NCBI GenBank assembly: GCA_041690495.1 | Contig: JAWLHE010000002.1 | Location: forward strand, 248,001-312,000 | DNA from: DATAAP01 sp041690495 | GTDB taxonomy: Bacteria > Pseudomonadota > Alphaproteobacteria > CACIAM-22H2 | DNA length: 64,000 nt | Direction: 5' to 3' | Part shown: one piece after another, positions 8,398 through 16,886 of the stretch | Layout: every line of letters begins with the position of its first letter | Position numbering within the stretch: position 1 is the first letter of the stretch | Notes under the pieces: model-generated | The model's database searches: none | Seen by the model: only the letters and a program-made list of their open reading frames with translations | Told to the model about the DNA's origin: nothing | Translations under genes and position numbers: made by a program

Positions 8398-8724
8398 TCA
8401 CTGCGCCGAGGAGAACGACGTCGGCTGCAGGAACGAGTTGGTGATCGAGGCGACGATCGCGCCGTTCTTCTCGGTCTCGGCGCGCCTGGCGATCCATTCC
8501 GGGTCGCTCATGAATCCGTTCCAGACTTTTTCGCGCTGGGCCATCGAGTCCCACTGCAGCAGGTAATAGAGATCCTGATTCGACTCGCCGACCAGCACCG
8601 TCCAGAACCCGACCTGGCGGATGCCATGCTTCTTCCAGATGTCCAGGGTGATGGTCTCGAAGCGCTTGAGCAGGGCAGGCAGCCGCCCCGGCACGCAGCG
8701 ATAGATCCTGAACTCGTAGATCAT
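8398..8724 (-). CDS. NIPSNAP family protein
   Basis: This 108-residue protein matches the NIPSNAP ferredoxin-like fold. It opens MIYEFRIYRCVPGRLPALLK, the usual first strand and helix of the family. The central IRQVGFWTVLVGESNQDLYY and WDSMAQREKVWNGF are the characteristic second half. Bacterial NIPSNAP proteins are small dimeric alpha/beta-barrel proteins with no settled biochemical role. The ATG at 8724 follows a GGAGGAA Shine-Dalgarno. It is convergent with nothing and separate from the B12 operon downstream, whose riboswitch begins about 50 bp after its stop. Confidence 0.85.
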   Translation of the reverse strand: MIYEFRIYRCVPGRLPALLKRFETITLDIWKKHGIRQVGFWTVLVGESNQDLYYLLQWDSMAQREKVWNGFMSDPEWIARRAETEKNGAIVASITNSFLQPTSFSSAQ

Positions 8725-9159
8725 GTCGGTTCCTCCCGCGGCTGTTCTGGACCGCCGGGGACTCTAGGGCCGCGACGGTCGCGCCAGAAGCGGATTTTCT
8801 TTCGTCGGAGCCGGCCATACCGCCGGTTGAAAATTTCGTTGGAAAAGTTGGCGATCCGGTATAAAGAGCGCGGCCTGCCGCGCCGAATTGCGGTTGCGCT
8901 GCACTAGCCGACTTAACTTCTGGCCGATGATGCGCCTTTGCGGTGCCTGTGACAGCCGTCACATGCGGCGGCCGGCATCGGCCCTAGAACAGCGCCCGTG
9001 AGCCGGTGCCGATTCGTCCGACGGCGTTGACACAAAACGTCCCGGACATCGACGCGCAGGTGAAACAGGCTCCTGTCATCGTGCCGGGGTGGCGACGGCG
9101 ACGGGAGCGGGGAGCGGCGGCCCAGCCGCCGCTCCGAGATAGAAAGCTGGTCAGGGAGA
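8725..9159. other. 435-bp intergenic region with a CRP-like palindrome
   Basis: No convincing gene is present. The region separates the divergent NIPSNAP and small membrane protein genes. It holds the TGTGA-N6-TCACA palindrome at 8948-8963 and an AT-richer stretch around 8790-8870 that may contain promoters. Confidence 0.5.
8948..8963. promoter_or_regulatory. CRP-type palindrome TGTGA-N6-TCACA
   Basis: TGTGACAGCCGTCACA is a perfect match to the half-sites TGTGA and TCACA spaced by six bases. It lies 197 bp before the small membrane protein gene at 9160 and 224 bp before the divergent NIPSNAP gene. It is the second of three exact copies in the window. Confidence 0.5.
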
Positions 9160-9402
9160 ATGACAATGTCGATCAATGCCGCCCGGCGCGTCATCGCGCA
9201 ACCCGTCCGCCGCCCCGAAGCGACCATCCTCACCCTTCCCGTCGTCCGCAGCGTCCCTGCCGCGGCGAATGCCGGCTCCCGGCCCGAGCGCCCGACAGGC
9301 GGCGCGGCAAAGCCGCGCGGGACCTTCGTCGTGCCGGCCCTGCTTGCAACCCTGCTGGTGCTGGCTTGCCTCGCCTGGGAGGCTCTGTCAGGCGGGTTCT
9401 GA
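9160..9402 (+). CDS. small C-terminally anchored membrane protein
   Basis: This is an 80-residue protein of unknown function. The first 50 residues are hydrophilic and Arg/Ala/Pro-rich (MTMSINAARRVIAQPVRRPE). The last 30 form one hydrophobic segment, FVVPALLATLLVLACLAWEA, followed by LSGGF. This is a tail-anchored topology. The ATG at 9160 has the Shine-Dalgarno AGGGAG; an internal ATG at 9166 is also possible. It is isolated, with a CRP-like palindrome 197 bp upstream and a GC-rich hairpin (9480-9511) downstream. Confidence 0.5.
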   Translation: MTMSINAARRVIAQPVRRPEATILTLPVVRSVPAAANAGSRPERPTGGAAKPRGTFVVPALLATLLVLACLAWEALSGGF

Positions 9403-9746
9403 CCCGCCGCTGCGCCATGCCCCGTCCCGCGGGCGATTGACCGACGGCGCCGTTCCAGTACGATCCCGCCCGAAGAAGTGCGCCCGCGCCGTCCCCGGAC
9501 CGCGCGGGCGCCGTGTTCTTGGAGGTTGGTGATTTCCGCAAACCCCGTGAAACAGGTGAAACAGGGGGTGGCCGGCGGGTGCGGGAGGGGCGCGTGCAAA
9601 CTGCAGACTCCCCTGAAGCAATGAAGCAGTCGCCGGGCCGGGGCAAGGTATGTCAAAAAACCAATGGCTTAGCGGCGCCCGGCTGCTTCACCGCTGGTGC
9701 GGCGCCGGTGGACCGGGCGGAGCCGACCTGATAGTGACTTGAGCCG
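9403..9746. other. 344-bp intergenic region before nadE
   Basis: The main feature is a perfect 10-bp inverted repeat (GCGCCCGCGC at 9480-9489 and its complement at 9502-9511, 12-base loop) with only a weak T-run, possibly a terminator for the gene at 9160. A 30-codon frame at about 9649-9741 (starts MSKNQWLSGARLLHRW) ends six bases before nadE. It could be a leader peptide but lacks further support. Confidence 0.35.
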
Positions 9747-11408
9747 ATGACCGATACCCTCTCGATTGCGCTCGCCCAGATCAACCCGACGGTGGGCGAT
9801 CTCGCCGGCAACGCGGCGCGGATCCGCGCCGCAAGGGCCGAAGCTGCAGCGCAAGGTGCCGACCTCGTGGTCTTTCCCGAGCTGGTTGTGACCGGCTATC
9901 CGCCCGAGGACCTCGTGCTCAAGCCGGCCTTCCAGCAGGCGGTGGAGGCGACGGTGAACGCGCTGGCGGCCGAGACCGGGAGCGGCGGCCCGGCAATGCT
10001 GGTGGGTGCCCCCTGGCTGGACAAGGGCGGGCTCCACAATGCCGCCCTGCTGCTCGACGGCGGCAGAATCGCGGCGCAGCGCTTCAAGCACGACCTGCCG
10101 AACTACGGCGTGTTTGACGAGAAGCGGGTGTTCGCGGCAGGGCCGCTGCCCGGACCGATCGCGTTTCGCGGCGTTCGCCTCGGCGTCATGGTCTGCGAGG
10201 ACATGTGGAAGCCCGACAGCGCCGAATGCCTCGCCGAATCCGGAGCGGAGATGCTGATCGTGCCCAACGGCAGCCCGTACGAGTCAGACAAGGGTGACGA
10301 GCGGATCAACCTCTCGGTCGCGCGCATCACCGAGAACGGACTGCCGCTGGTCTATGTCAACCAGGTCGGTGGCCAGGACGAGCTGGTGTTCGACGGCGCC
10401 TCGTTCGTGCTCAACGCCGACTGCAAGCCGGCCGCCCAGCTTCCGTCCTGGCAGGAGTCAGTGCGGCAGACGACCTGGGTGCGCGGCCGCAGCGGCAAAT
10501 GGCGGTGCGAGCCCGGCGAGATCGTGGCACCGCTGCCGCAGCTGGAGGAGATCTACCGGGCGCTGGTTACGGGCCTGCGCGACTACGTCGTCAAGAACCG
10601 CTTTCCCGGCGTCATCCTCGGCCTGTCGGGCGGCATCGATTCGGCGCTGACCGCGGCGATTGCGGTGGATGCGCTCGGCGCCGACGCGGTGCGCGCCTAC
10701 ATGATGCCGTCGCCCTACACCTCGCGCGAGAGCCTCGACGACGCGGCACAGGTGGCGAAGCTGCTCGGCATCCGCCTCGAATCGATCGGGATCGAGCCGG
10801 CGATGAAGGCCTTCGCCGCGATGCTGGCCGGGCCTTTCAAGGGCACGAATGCCGACATCACCGAAGAGAACATCCAGTCGCGTGCGCGTGGTATCACCCT
10901 GATGGCGCTGTCCAACAAGTTCGGTCACATGGTCGTCTCGACCGGCAACAAGTCGGAGATGTCGGTCGGCTACTCGACCCTCTACGGCGACATGTGCGGC
11001 GGCTTCGCCGTGCTCAAGGACGTCTACAAGACCACGGTGTTCGAGCTATGCCGCTGGCGCAATGCGGCGCGGGCGGAACGCCTGCGCGGTCCGGTCGGCA
11101 TGGTGATGCCGGATCGCGTCATTACCAAGCCGCCCACGGCCGAGCTCAAGCCGGACCAGACCGACGAGGCCTCGCTCGGCCCCTACGCCAAGCTCGACGA
11201 TATCCTCGCCTGCCTCGTCGAGAAGGAGATGCCGGTCGATGCCATCGTCGCGCGCGGCCACGACCCGGCCTATGTGAAGCGCGTGTGGCGCATGCTCGAC
11301 CTCGCCGAGTACAAGCGCCGCCAGGCGCCGCCCGGCGTCAAGATCACCCGGCGCGCCTTCGGCCGCGACCGCCGCTACCCGATCACCAACGGGTTCCGGC
11401 CGGCGTGA
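9747..11408 (+). CDS. nadE: glutamine-dependent NAD+ synthetase
   Basis: This 553-residue protein makes NAD+ from nicotinate adenine dinucleotide, ATP and glutamine. Residues about 1-250 are a nitrilase-type glutaminase, with the catalytic Glu in VVFPELVVTGYPP and the nucleophile Cys150 in MVCEDMW. Residues about 270-550 are the synthetase domain, with the PP-loop SGGIDS at 294-299 and STGNKSEMSVGYSTLYGD downstream. Length is typical of the two-domain bacterial form. It is the first gene of a same-strand run with cysS, cimA, trmJ and rpsD. Confidence 0.97.
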   Translation: MTDTLSIALAQINPTVGDLAGNAARIRAARAEAAAQGADLVVFPELVVTGYPPEDLVLKPAFQQAVEATVNALAAETGSGGPAMLVGAPWLDKGGLHNAALLLDGGRIAAQRFKHDLPNYGVFDEKRVFAAGPLPGPIAFRGVRLGVMVCEDMWKPDSAECLAESGAEMLIVPNGSPYESDKGDERINLSVARITENGLPLVYVNQVGGQDELVFDGASFVLNADCKPAAQLPSWQESVRQTTWVRGRSGKWRCEPGEIVAPLPQLEEIYRALVTGLRDYVVKNRFPGVILGLSGGIDSALTAAIAVDALGADAVRAYMMPSPYTSRESLDDAAQVAKLLGIRLESIGIEPAMKAFAAMLAGPFKGTNADITEENIQSRARGITLMALSNKFGHMVVSTGNKSEMSVGYSTLYGDMCGGFAVLKDVYKTTVFELCRWRNAARAERLRGPVGMVMPDRVITKPPTAELKPDQTDEASLGPYAKLDDILACLVEKEMPVDAIVARGHDPAYVKRVWRMLDLAEYKRRQAPPGVKITRRAFGRDRRYPITNGFRPA

Positions 11409-11484
11409 TGCGCCAGCGTGGACCCGCCGGAAAAACCCTGCTACCGATCACCCCTGATTTCACGAACCGTTCGAAGCAGCAACC

Positions 11485-12885
11485 GTGGCCCTGCAACTTC
11501 ATAACTCGCTGACCCGCCGCAAGGAGGTGTTCGAGCCGCTCGATGCCCGGCACGTGCGCATGTATGTGTGCGGCCCGACCGTCTACGACTTCGCGCATAT
11601 CGGCAACGCGCGGCCGGTGGTGGTATTCGATGTGCTCTTTCGCCTGCTGAAGCGGCTCTATCCGAAGGTGACCTACGTCCGCAATATCACCGACGTCGAC
11701 GACAAGATCATCGATGCCGCGCGGGCATCGGGAGAGCCGATCGCGGCAATCACCGAGCGCACGACGCGGGCATATCACGAGGACATGCGGGCGCTGGGCG
11801 CCCTCGACGAGGAAACGAACCCGGGCGAGATCATCGAGCCGCGCGCAACCGCGCATATCGGCCGGATGATCGCGATGATCCAAGCCCTGCTCGCGCGCGA
11901 CAACGCCTATGTCGCCGAGGGCCACGTGCTGTTCAGCGTGCCGAGCATGCCGGACTACGGCAAGCTGTCCGGCCGATCGCGCGACGAGCTGATTGCCGGT
12001 GCGCGCGTCGAGGTGGCGCCCTACAAGAAGGACCCCGCCGATTTCGTGCTGTGGAAGCCGAGCACACCGGACCAGCCGGGCTGGGACAGTCCGTGGGGCC
12101 GCGGCCGGCCGGGCTGGCACATCGAGTGCTCTGCGATGTCGGAGGCGCATCTCGGCCAGACCTTCGATATCCACGGCGGCGGCCACGACCTCATTTTCCC
12201 GCATCACGAGAACGAGATCGCGCAGAGCGAATGCGCGCATGATAGGGCGCCCTTCGTCCGCTACTGGATCCACAACGGCTTTCTCGTCGTCAACGGCGAG
12301 AAGATGTCGAAGAGCCTTGGCAACTTCTTCACCGTGCGCGACCTGCTCGCCAGGGCGCCGGGCGAGGCGATTCGTCTCCTGCTGCTGAAGACGCATTACC
12401 GAGCCCCGCTCGATTTCACCGAGGACGGGTTGCGCCAGGCGAAGGGAGAGCTCGACCGCTTCTATACGGCGCTGCGCAACGCCGCCGACGTGACGCCCGA
12501 AGGCAGCGATCTTCCGGTCGGGATCATCGACGCGCTGGCCGACGACCTCAACACGCCGCTTGCGATCTCCTACCTTCACGAGATGGCGCGCGACCTGAAC
12601 GTCGAGAAGGATCCGGCGCGGCGCGCGCAATTCAAGGCGAACCTGCTGCATGGCGGACATCTGCTCGGCTTTCTGAATTCGACGCCCGAGGACTGGTTTC
12701 GCTGGCAGCCGGCCGGCGCCGCCAGCGTCAGCGAGTCGGAGATCGCCGATCTGATCGCGGCGCGGCTCGCCGCGCGCAAGGCGAAGAACTTCAAGGAAGC
12801 CGACCGCATCCGCGACGATCTCAAGGCGCGGGGCGTGATCCTCGAGGACGGGCCGCAAGGCACGACCTGGAAGCGGGCCGGCTAG
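11485..12885 (+). CDS. cysS: cysteinyl-tRNA synthetase
   Basis: This 466-residue class I synthetase charges tRNA-Cys. The zinc ligand Cys29 lies in MYVCGPTVYD, and the HIGH motif is present as HIGN at 38-41. KMSKSLGNFF at about 273-282 is the second ATP motif. The Zn-binding HxxxE region appears as FPHHENEIAQSE. The C-terminal helical tRNA-binding part, ending in EADRIRDDLKARG, is complete. The start codon is GTG at 11485. It lies 76 bp after nadE and 17 bp before cimA. Confidence 0.97.
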   Translation: MALQLHNSLTRRKEVFEPLDARHVRMYVCGPTVYDFAHIGNARPVVVFDVLFRLLKRLYPKVTYVRNITDVDDKIIDAARASGEPIAAITERTTRAYHEDMRALGALDEETNPGEIIEPRATAHIGRMIAMIQALLARDNAYVAEGHVLFSVPSMPDYGKLSGRSRDELIAGARVEVAPYKKDPADFVLWKPSTPDQPGWDSPWGRGRPGWHIECSAMSEAHLGQTFDIHGGGHDLIFPHHENEIAQSECAHDRAPFVRYWIHNGFLVVNGEKMSKSLGNFFTVRDLLARAPGEAIRLLLLKTHYRAPLDFTEDGLRQAKGELDRFYTALRNAADVTPEGSDLPVGIIDALADDLNTPLAISYLHEMARDLNVEKDPARRAQFKANLLHGGHLLGFLNSTPEDWFRWQPAGAASVSESEIADLIAARLAARKAKNFKEADRIRDDLKARGVILEDGPQGTTWKRAG

Positions 12886-12902
12886 GCGGGGCAGGGGGAG
12901 CA

Positions 12903-14492
12903 GTGAGCGAGCGCGTTTATCTCTACGATTCGACTCTGCGCGACGGCGCGCAGACGCAGGGTGTTGATTTCGGCGTGTCGGACAAGGTCGCGATCGCGGT
13001 GGCGCTCGACCGGTTGGGAATCGACTACATCGAGGGTGGCTGGCCCGGCGCCAACCCGACCGATGACGCCTTCTTCGCCAACGCGCCGAAGCTGACGCGG
13101 GCGCGATTCACCGCCTTCGGCATGACGCGGCGGCCCGGGCGCAGCGCCTCAAACGATCCCGGCCTCGCCGTCGTGCTCGGCGCGCCGGCGCAGGCGGTGT
13201 GCCTTGTCGGCAAGACCTGGGATTTTCAGGTGGACACGGCCCTCGGCGTGCCGCGCGCCGAGAACGTCGACATGATTGCCGAGAGCGTCGCCGTGGCGAA
13301 GGCGCGCAAGGGCGAGGTTCTGTTCGATGCCGAGCATTTCTTCGACGGCTACAAGGCCAATCCGGGCTATGCGCTGGACTGCCTCAAGGCTGCGCTGGAG
13401 GCGGGCGCTCGCTGGGTCGTACTGTGCGACACCAACGGCGGCACCCTGCCGCACGAGGTCGAACGTATCGTCGGCGAAGTCGCGGCGAGAATTCCGGGCG
13501 ACCGGCTCGGCATCCACTGTCACAACGACACCGAGAACGCGGTTGCCAATTCGCTCGCCGCGGTGCGCGCCGGCGCCCGCCAGGTCCAGGGCACGCTCAA
13601 TGGGCTGGGCGAGCGCTGCGGCAATGCGAACCTCATCTCCATCATACCGAACCTGATATTGAAGATGGGTTTCTCGACCGGCATCTCGGACGAACAGCTG
13701 GCCCAGCTCACGCACGTCTCGCGCCTGCTCGACGAGCATCTCAATCGCGCCCCTGCGCGCAATGCGGCCTATGTCGGCGAGAGCGCCTTCGCGCACAAGG
13801 GTGGCCTGCATGTCTCCGCGGTCGCCAAGGACCCGCGCACCTACGAGCACATCGCGCCCGAGAAGGTGGGCAACCAGCGCAACATCGTCGTCTCCGACCA
13901 GGCGGGTCGCGCGAACCTGATGGCGCGGCTCAAGGAGATCGGCATCGAGGCCAATCCGGAGAATGCCAGGATCGGCCGGCTGATGGAGGACGTGAAGTCG
14001 CTCGAGCACGACGGTTTCGCGTTCGACGGCGCCGAGGCGAGCTTCGAGCTGCTGGCGCGCCGCGCGCTCGATTCGGTGCCGGACTACTTCGCCCTCAACT
14101 CGTTCCGCGTACTGACCGAGCGGCGGCTGAACGCGAGGAACGAGCTGGTCACCGTGTCGGAGGCAACGGTAAAGGCCGACGTGCACGGGCAGTTCGCGAT
14201 GACAGTGGCCGAAGGAAACGGCCCGGTCGACGCTCTCGATGGCGCGCTTCGCAAGGCGCTGCTGCCGGCCTATCCGCAGCTCAAGGACATGCGGCTGGTC
14301 GACTACAAGGTGCGCATCCTGACCCCGGAAGCCGGCACCAAGGCCGTGACCAGGGTGATGATCGAGAGCGCCGACGACCAGGGGCGGCGCTGGTCGACCG
14401 TCGGCGTCTCGGCCAACGTGATCGACGCGTCGTACAACGCGCTGCACGACGCCATCACCTGGAAGCTGCTGCACGACGGCGTGCGCGTCTGA
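12903..14492 (+). CDS. cimA: (R)-citramalate synthase
   Basis: This 529-residue protein condenses pyruvate and acetyl-CoA to citramalate, the entry to threonine-independent isoleucine synthesis. The N-terminal HMGL-like TIM barrel has YDSTLRDGAQTQGVDF with the metal-binding Asp. It also has LGIHCHNDTENAVANSLAAV with the metal-binding histidines, and NGLGERCGNANL. The C-terminal LeuA dimer/allosteric domain spans about 390-529. The DGAQ.. and ..GGWPGANP motifs fit CimA rather than 2-isopropylmalate synthase. It starts with GTG 12903 after a GGGGGAG Shine-Dalgarno. Confidence 0.93.
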   Translation: MSERVYLYDSTLRDGAQTQGVDFGVSDKVAIAVALDRLGIDYIEGGWPGANPTDDAFFANAPKLTRARFTAFGMTRRPGRSASNDPGLAVVLGAPAQAVCLVGKTWDFQVDTALGVPRAENVDMIAESVAVAKARKGEVLFDAEHFFDGYKANPGYALDCLKAALEAGARWVVLCDTNGGTLPHEVERIVGEVAARIPGDRLGIHCHNDTENAVANSLAAVRAGARQVQGTLNGLGERCGNANLISIIPNLILKMGFSTGISDEQLAQLTHVSRLLDEHLNRAPARNAAYVGESAFAHKGGLHVSAVAKDPRTYEHIAPEKVGNQRNIVVSDQAGRANLMARLKEIGIEANPENARIGRLMEDVKSLEHDGFAFDGAEASFELLARRALDSVPDYFALNSFRVLTERRLNARNELVTVSEATVKADVHGQFAMTVAEGNGPVDALDGALRKALLPAYPQLKDMRLVDYKVRILTPEAGTKAVTRVMIESADDQGRRWSTVGVSANVIDASYNALHDAITWKLLHDGVRV

Positions 14493-14496
14493 GGCG

Positions 14497-15321
14497 ATGA
14501 CCGCACACGCTCCGGCGGTGATCCTGGTCGGCACGCAGCTTGCCGAGAACATCGGCATGACCGCGCGCGCCATGCTGAATTGCGGCATGACCGACCTGCG
14601 CCTCGTCCGGCCGCGCCCGGCATGGCCGAATGCGAAGGCAGTGGCCGCGGCCGCCGGCGCGGACGCGGTGCTCGAGGATGCGAAACTGTTCGATACGACC
14701 GCCGAGGCGATTGCCGACCTGCATTACGTTTACGCCACCACCGCGCGGGCGCGCGAGATCGTCAAGCCGGTCGTGACCGCGCGCGACGCCGCCTCGGAGG
14801 TCCGCGCGCGCGCAAAGGCGGGCGGGCGCTCCGGATTCCTGTTCGGCCCCGAGCGCACCGGGCTCGAGAACGACGACGTGAGTCTGGCCAATGCGCTGTT
14901 GAGCGTCCCGCTCAATCCTGACTATTCCTCGCTCAACATCGCCCAGGCGGTGCTGATCGCGGCCTATGAATGGTTGCTGGCGGGCGAGGACATGCCGGCA
15001 CGGGCAATTTCCCCCGCGCAGGGAGAGGCCGCGACGAATGACGAAATCACCGGCTTCCTCGACCGGCTGGAGGCCGAGCTGATCGAGTGCGGCTTCCTGC
15101 GCAACCCGGAGATGCGGCCGACCATGATGCGGAACATCCGCGCCATCTTCACCCGCGCCGGGCTGATGGCGCACGAGGTGCGCACGCTGCACGGCATCGT
15201 CACCGGCCTCACGCGCCGGCCGCATGCCGGCTCCCCGCCGCCCAAGGGCTCGGGCGCCCCCGCACGGCGCGGCCGAAAGGGCAGGGAGCGGGGGGGCGAA
15301 ACGGCCAAGCACGGCCGGTAA
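14497..15321 (+). CDS. trmJ: tRNA (cytidine/uridine-2'-O-)-methyltransferase TrmJ family
   Basis: This 274-residue SPOUT methyltransferase would 2'-O-methylate position 32 of tRNAs. The family signatures are ILVGTQLAENIGMTARAM at the N-terminus, FLFGPERTGLENDDVSLANA at about residues 112-131, and VPLNPDYSSLNIAQAV. Together these form the knotted SAM site. A C-terminal extension of about 100 residues with the EIT.FLDRLEAELIECGFL helix is typical of TrmJ. The tail after residue 250 is Arg/Gly-rich and probably disordered. It follows cimA by four bases and precedes rpsD. Confidence 0.88.
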   Translation: MTAHAPAVILVGTQLAENIGMTARAMLNCGMTDLRLVRPRPAWPNAKAVAAAAGADAVLEDAKLFDTTAEAIADLHYVYATTARAREIVKPVVTARDAASEVRARAKAGGRSGFLFGPERTGLENDDVSLANALLSVPLNPDYSSLNIAQAVLIAAYEWLLAGEDMPARAISPAQGEAATNDEITGFLDRLEAELIECGFLRNPEMRPTMMRNIRAIFTRAGLMAHEVRTLHGIVTGLTRRPHAGSPPPKGSGAPARRGRKGRERGGETAKHGR

Positions 15322-15437
15322 AGCGTTTGACAAGCCAAAGTCCCCAAGTATATTACCGCGACTTCGGCGGGACGGGTCGGGCCGCAATGGCCACAGGCTC
15401 GGCCGCCTGTTTCATTTTCAGAGAGATAGCGGGTCGA

Positions 15438-16052
15438 ATGACCAAGCGCGTTGAATCGAAGTACAAGATCAATCGCCGGCTCGGGGTGAACCTCTGGGGC
15501 CGGGCGAAGAGCCCCCTCAATAGGCGCGAATACGGGCCGGGCCAGCACGGCCAGCGCCGCAAGAAGCCGTCCGAATACGGGCTGCAGCTTCACGCCAAGC
15601 AGAAGCTGAAGGGCTACTACGCGAACATCACCGAGCGGCAGTTCCGCAAGATCTACGCCGAGGCGGTGCGCCGGAAGGGCGACACCGGCGAGAACCTGGT
15701 CGAACTGCTCGAGCGCCGGCTCGATGCCGTGGTCTACCGGCTCAAGCTTGCGATCACGCCGTTCGCCGCCCGCCAGCTGATCAGCCATGGCCATGTCCGC
15801 GTCAATGGCAAGAAGGTCGATATCTCGTCCTATCTCGTGAAGGACGGTGACACGATCGAACTGCAGACAAAGGCAAAGGAGCTGGCCTCGGTGCTTGCGG
15901 CGGTGCAGTCGCAGGAACGCACCGTGCCGGACTATCTGTCGTTCAGCGAAGGCGAATTGAAGGGCACGTTCGTGCGTGCGCCGAAGCTTGCCGACGTGCC
16001 GTATCCCGTGCAGATGGAGCCGAATCTCGTCGTCGAGTTCTATTCGCGCTGA
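15438..16052 (+). CDS. rpsD: 30S ribosomal protein S4
   Basis: This 204-residue protein is a primary 16S rRNA-binding protein that nucleates small-subunit assembly. The N-terminal MTKRVESKYKINRRLGVNLW is the alphaproteobacterial type. The S4 RNA-binding domain spans about 95-155 (RRLDAVVYRLKL, then ARQLISHGHVRVNGKKVDIS). Start ATG 15438 was chosen over in-frame upstream codons because it matches the family N-terminus. A strong hairpin terminator follows at 16078-16103. It stands alone from the alpha operon, as usual in this class. Confidence 0.98.
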   Translation: MTKRVESKYKINRRLGVNLWGRAKSPLNRREYGPGQHGQRRKKPSEYGLQLHAKQKLKGYYANITERQFRKIYAEAVRRKGDTGENLVELLERRLDAVVYRLKLAITPFAARQLISHGHVRVNGKKVDISSYLVKDGDTIELQTKAKELASVLAAVQSQERTVPDYLSFSEGELKGTFVRAPKLADVPYPVQMEPNLVVEFYSR

Positions 16053-16077
16053 TCGGTCGCGCACCCGCGACGCGAAG

Positions 16078-16103
16078 AAGCCGCCCGGCCGGGCGGCTTT
16101 TTT
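16078..16103 (+). terminator. rho-independent terminator after rpsD
   Basis: An 11-bp perfect stem (AAGCCGCCCGG and its complement, almost no loop) at 16078-16099 is followed by a run of six T's ending at 16103. It begins 25 bp past the rpsD stop and would also face the convergent gene at 16120-16275. Confidence 0.9.
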
Positions 16104-16119
16104 GTTGCGCCGGCGTCGG

Positions 16120-16275
16120 TCAGCTGAAGACGATGAGATAGACGATGAACATGCCGATCAGCGCTGCGGCGATCGACGTGAACATGATATAGCGCACGAA
16201 GCCCTGCGGCTGTCCCTGGCGCGCATCCTGGGCGTTCATCCGCGGCGCATGCTGGTTTCGGTCTCGATCGGCCAT
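16120..16275 (-). CDS. 51-residue membrane protein
   Basis: This small gene starts at ATG 16275 and stops at TGA 16120-16122. The first 28 residues are polar (MADRDRNQHAPRMNAQDARQ) and the rest forms one helix (YIMFTSIAAALIGMFIVYLI). The layout, a short soluble head with one C-terminal helix, is like aa3-type cytochrome oxidase subunit IV-like peptides of alphaproteobacteria, but no diagnostic residue confirms this. It lies between the rpsD terminator and the HxlR regulator gene, convergent with rpsD. Confidence 0.55.
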   Translation of the reverse strand: MADRDRNQHAPRMNAQDARQGQPQGFVRYIMFTSIAAALIGMFIVYLIVFS

Positions 16276-16318
16276 GCCGTGAAAACGACCCGGCACCGGG
16301 TCGGTTCCGCCGCGCTCG

Positions 16319-16696
16319 TCACTTGACGGCGACTTCGTCCCTGCCGGCCGGCGCTGTTTCGGCGGGCGGAGACTGCTCGCTCTGCCATCTCCGCGCTATC
16401 GCATCGAGATCGTCGAGGACAACGGTCAGCTCGCGTCCGCGCTGCGCCAGCGCGTAGGTCACCTGTGGCGGGATCGTCGGCTCGTAGTGGCGCTCGATGA
16501 TCTCGGCGTCTTCGAGCATGCGCAGGCGCGATGTCAGCACCTTCGCCGATACCCCCGCCACGCGGCGCTTGAGTTCGCCGAAACGGGTGGGGCCGTTGGT
16601 TCGCAGCACCCAGAGTATGTACGTGGTCCAGGGCCCCATCAGCAGACGCAGAATGGCATCCATGGGGCAGCCCATCGGACTTCTCGGCAGAGGCAT
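16319..16696 (-). CDS. HxlR family transcriptional regulator
   Basis: This 125-residue winged-helix regulator has the HxlR/MarR-like signatures: Cys10 near the N-terminus (PMGCPMDAIL), then LLMGPWTTYILWVLRTNGP. It also has RFGELKRRVAGVSAKVLTSR and LEDAEIIERHYEPTIPPQVT. The N-terminal cysteine is often the redox or electrophile sensor in this family. It is divergent from the extradiol dioxygenase gene at 16887, and the 190-bp gap contains a dyad at 16732-16757, so local control of the dioxygenase is likely. Confidence 0.9.
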   Translation of the reverse strand: MPLPRSPMGCPMDAILRLLMGPWTTYILWVLRTNGPTRFGELKRRVAGVSAKVLTSRLRMLEDAEIIERHYEPTIPPQVTYALAQRGRELTVVLDDLDAIARRWQSEQSPPAETAPAGRDEVAVK

Positions 16697-16731
16697 GCGG
16701 GACCTCCAGGCCTAGAGATTGGAACGGAACT

Positions 16732-16757
16732 CTAGTTACCTAGAGGTACGTACTTTA
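16732..16757. promoter_or_regulatory. candidate HxlR operator
   Basis: In the divergent gap, CTAGTTACCTAGAGGTACGT contains the perfect dyad TACCT-AG-AGGTA (16737-16748), nested with CTCTAG/CTAGAG (starting at 16730). HxlR proteins bind short dyads of TAC/GTA type such as these. It lies 36 bp from the regulator start and about 140 bp from the dioxygenase start. Confidence 0.45.
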
Positions 16758-16886
16758 CAGAAGAAATCAACCCCCCATATTTCCAGTAACCCGAAGTAAC
16801 CAAGCGCGCTTGTCAGTTGCAGGGAACCTTGGCTGCGAGCGCTGCAGGGTTCGGGATCAGTTCAGCCGAGGGTCGAGACGAAAGCG

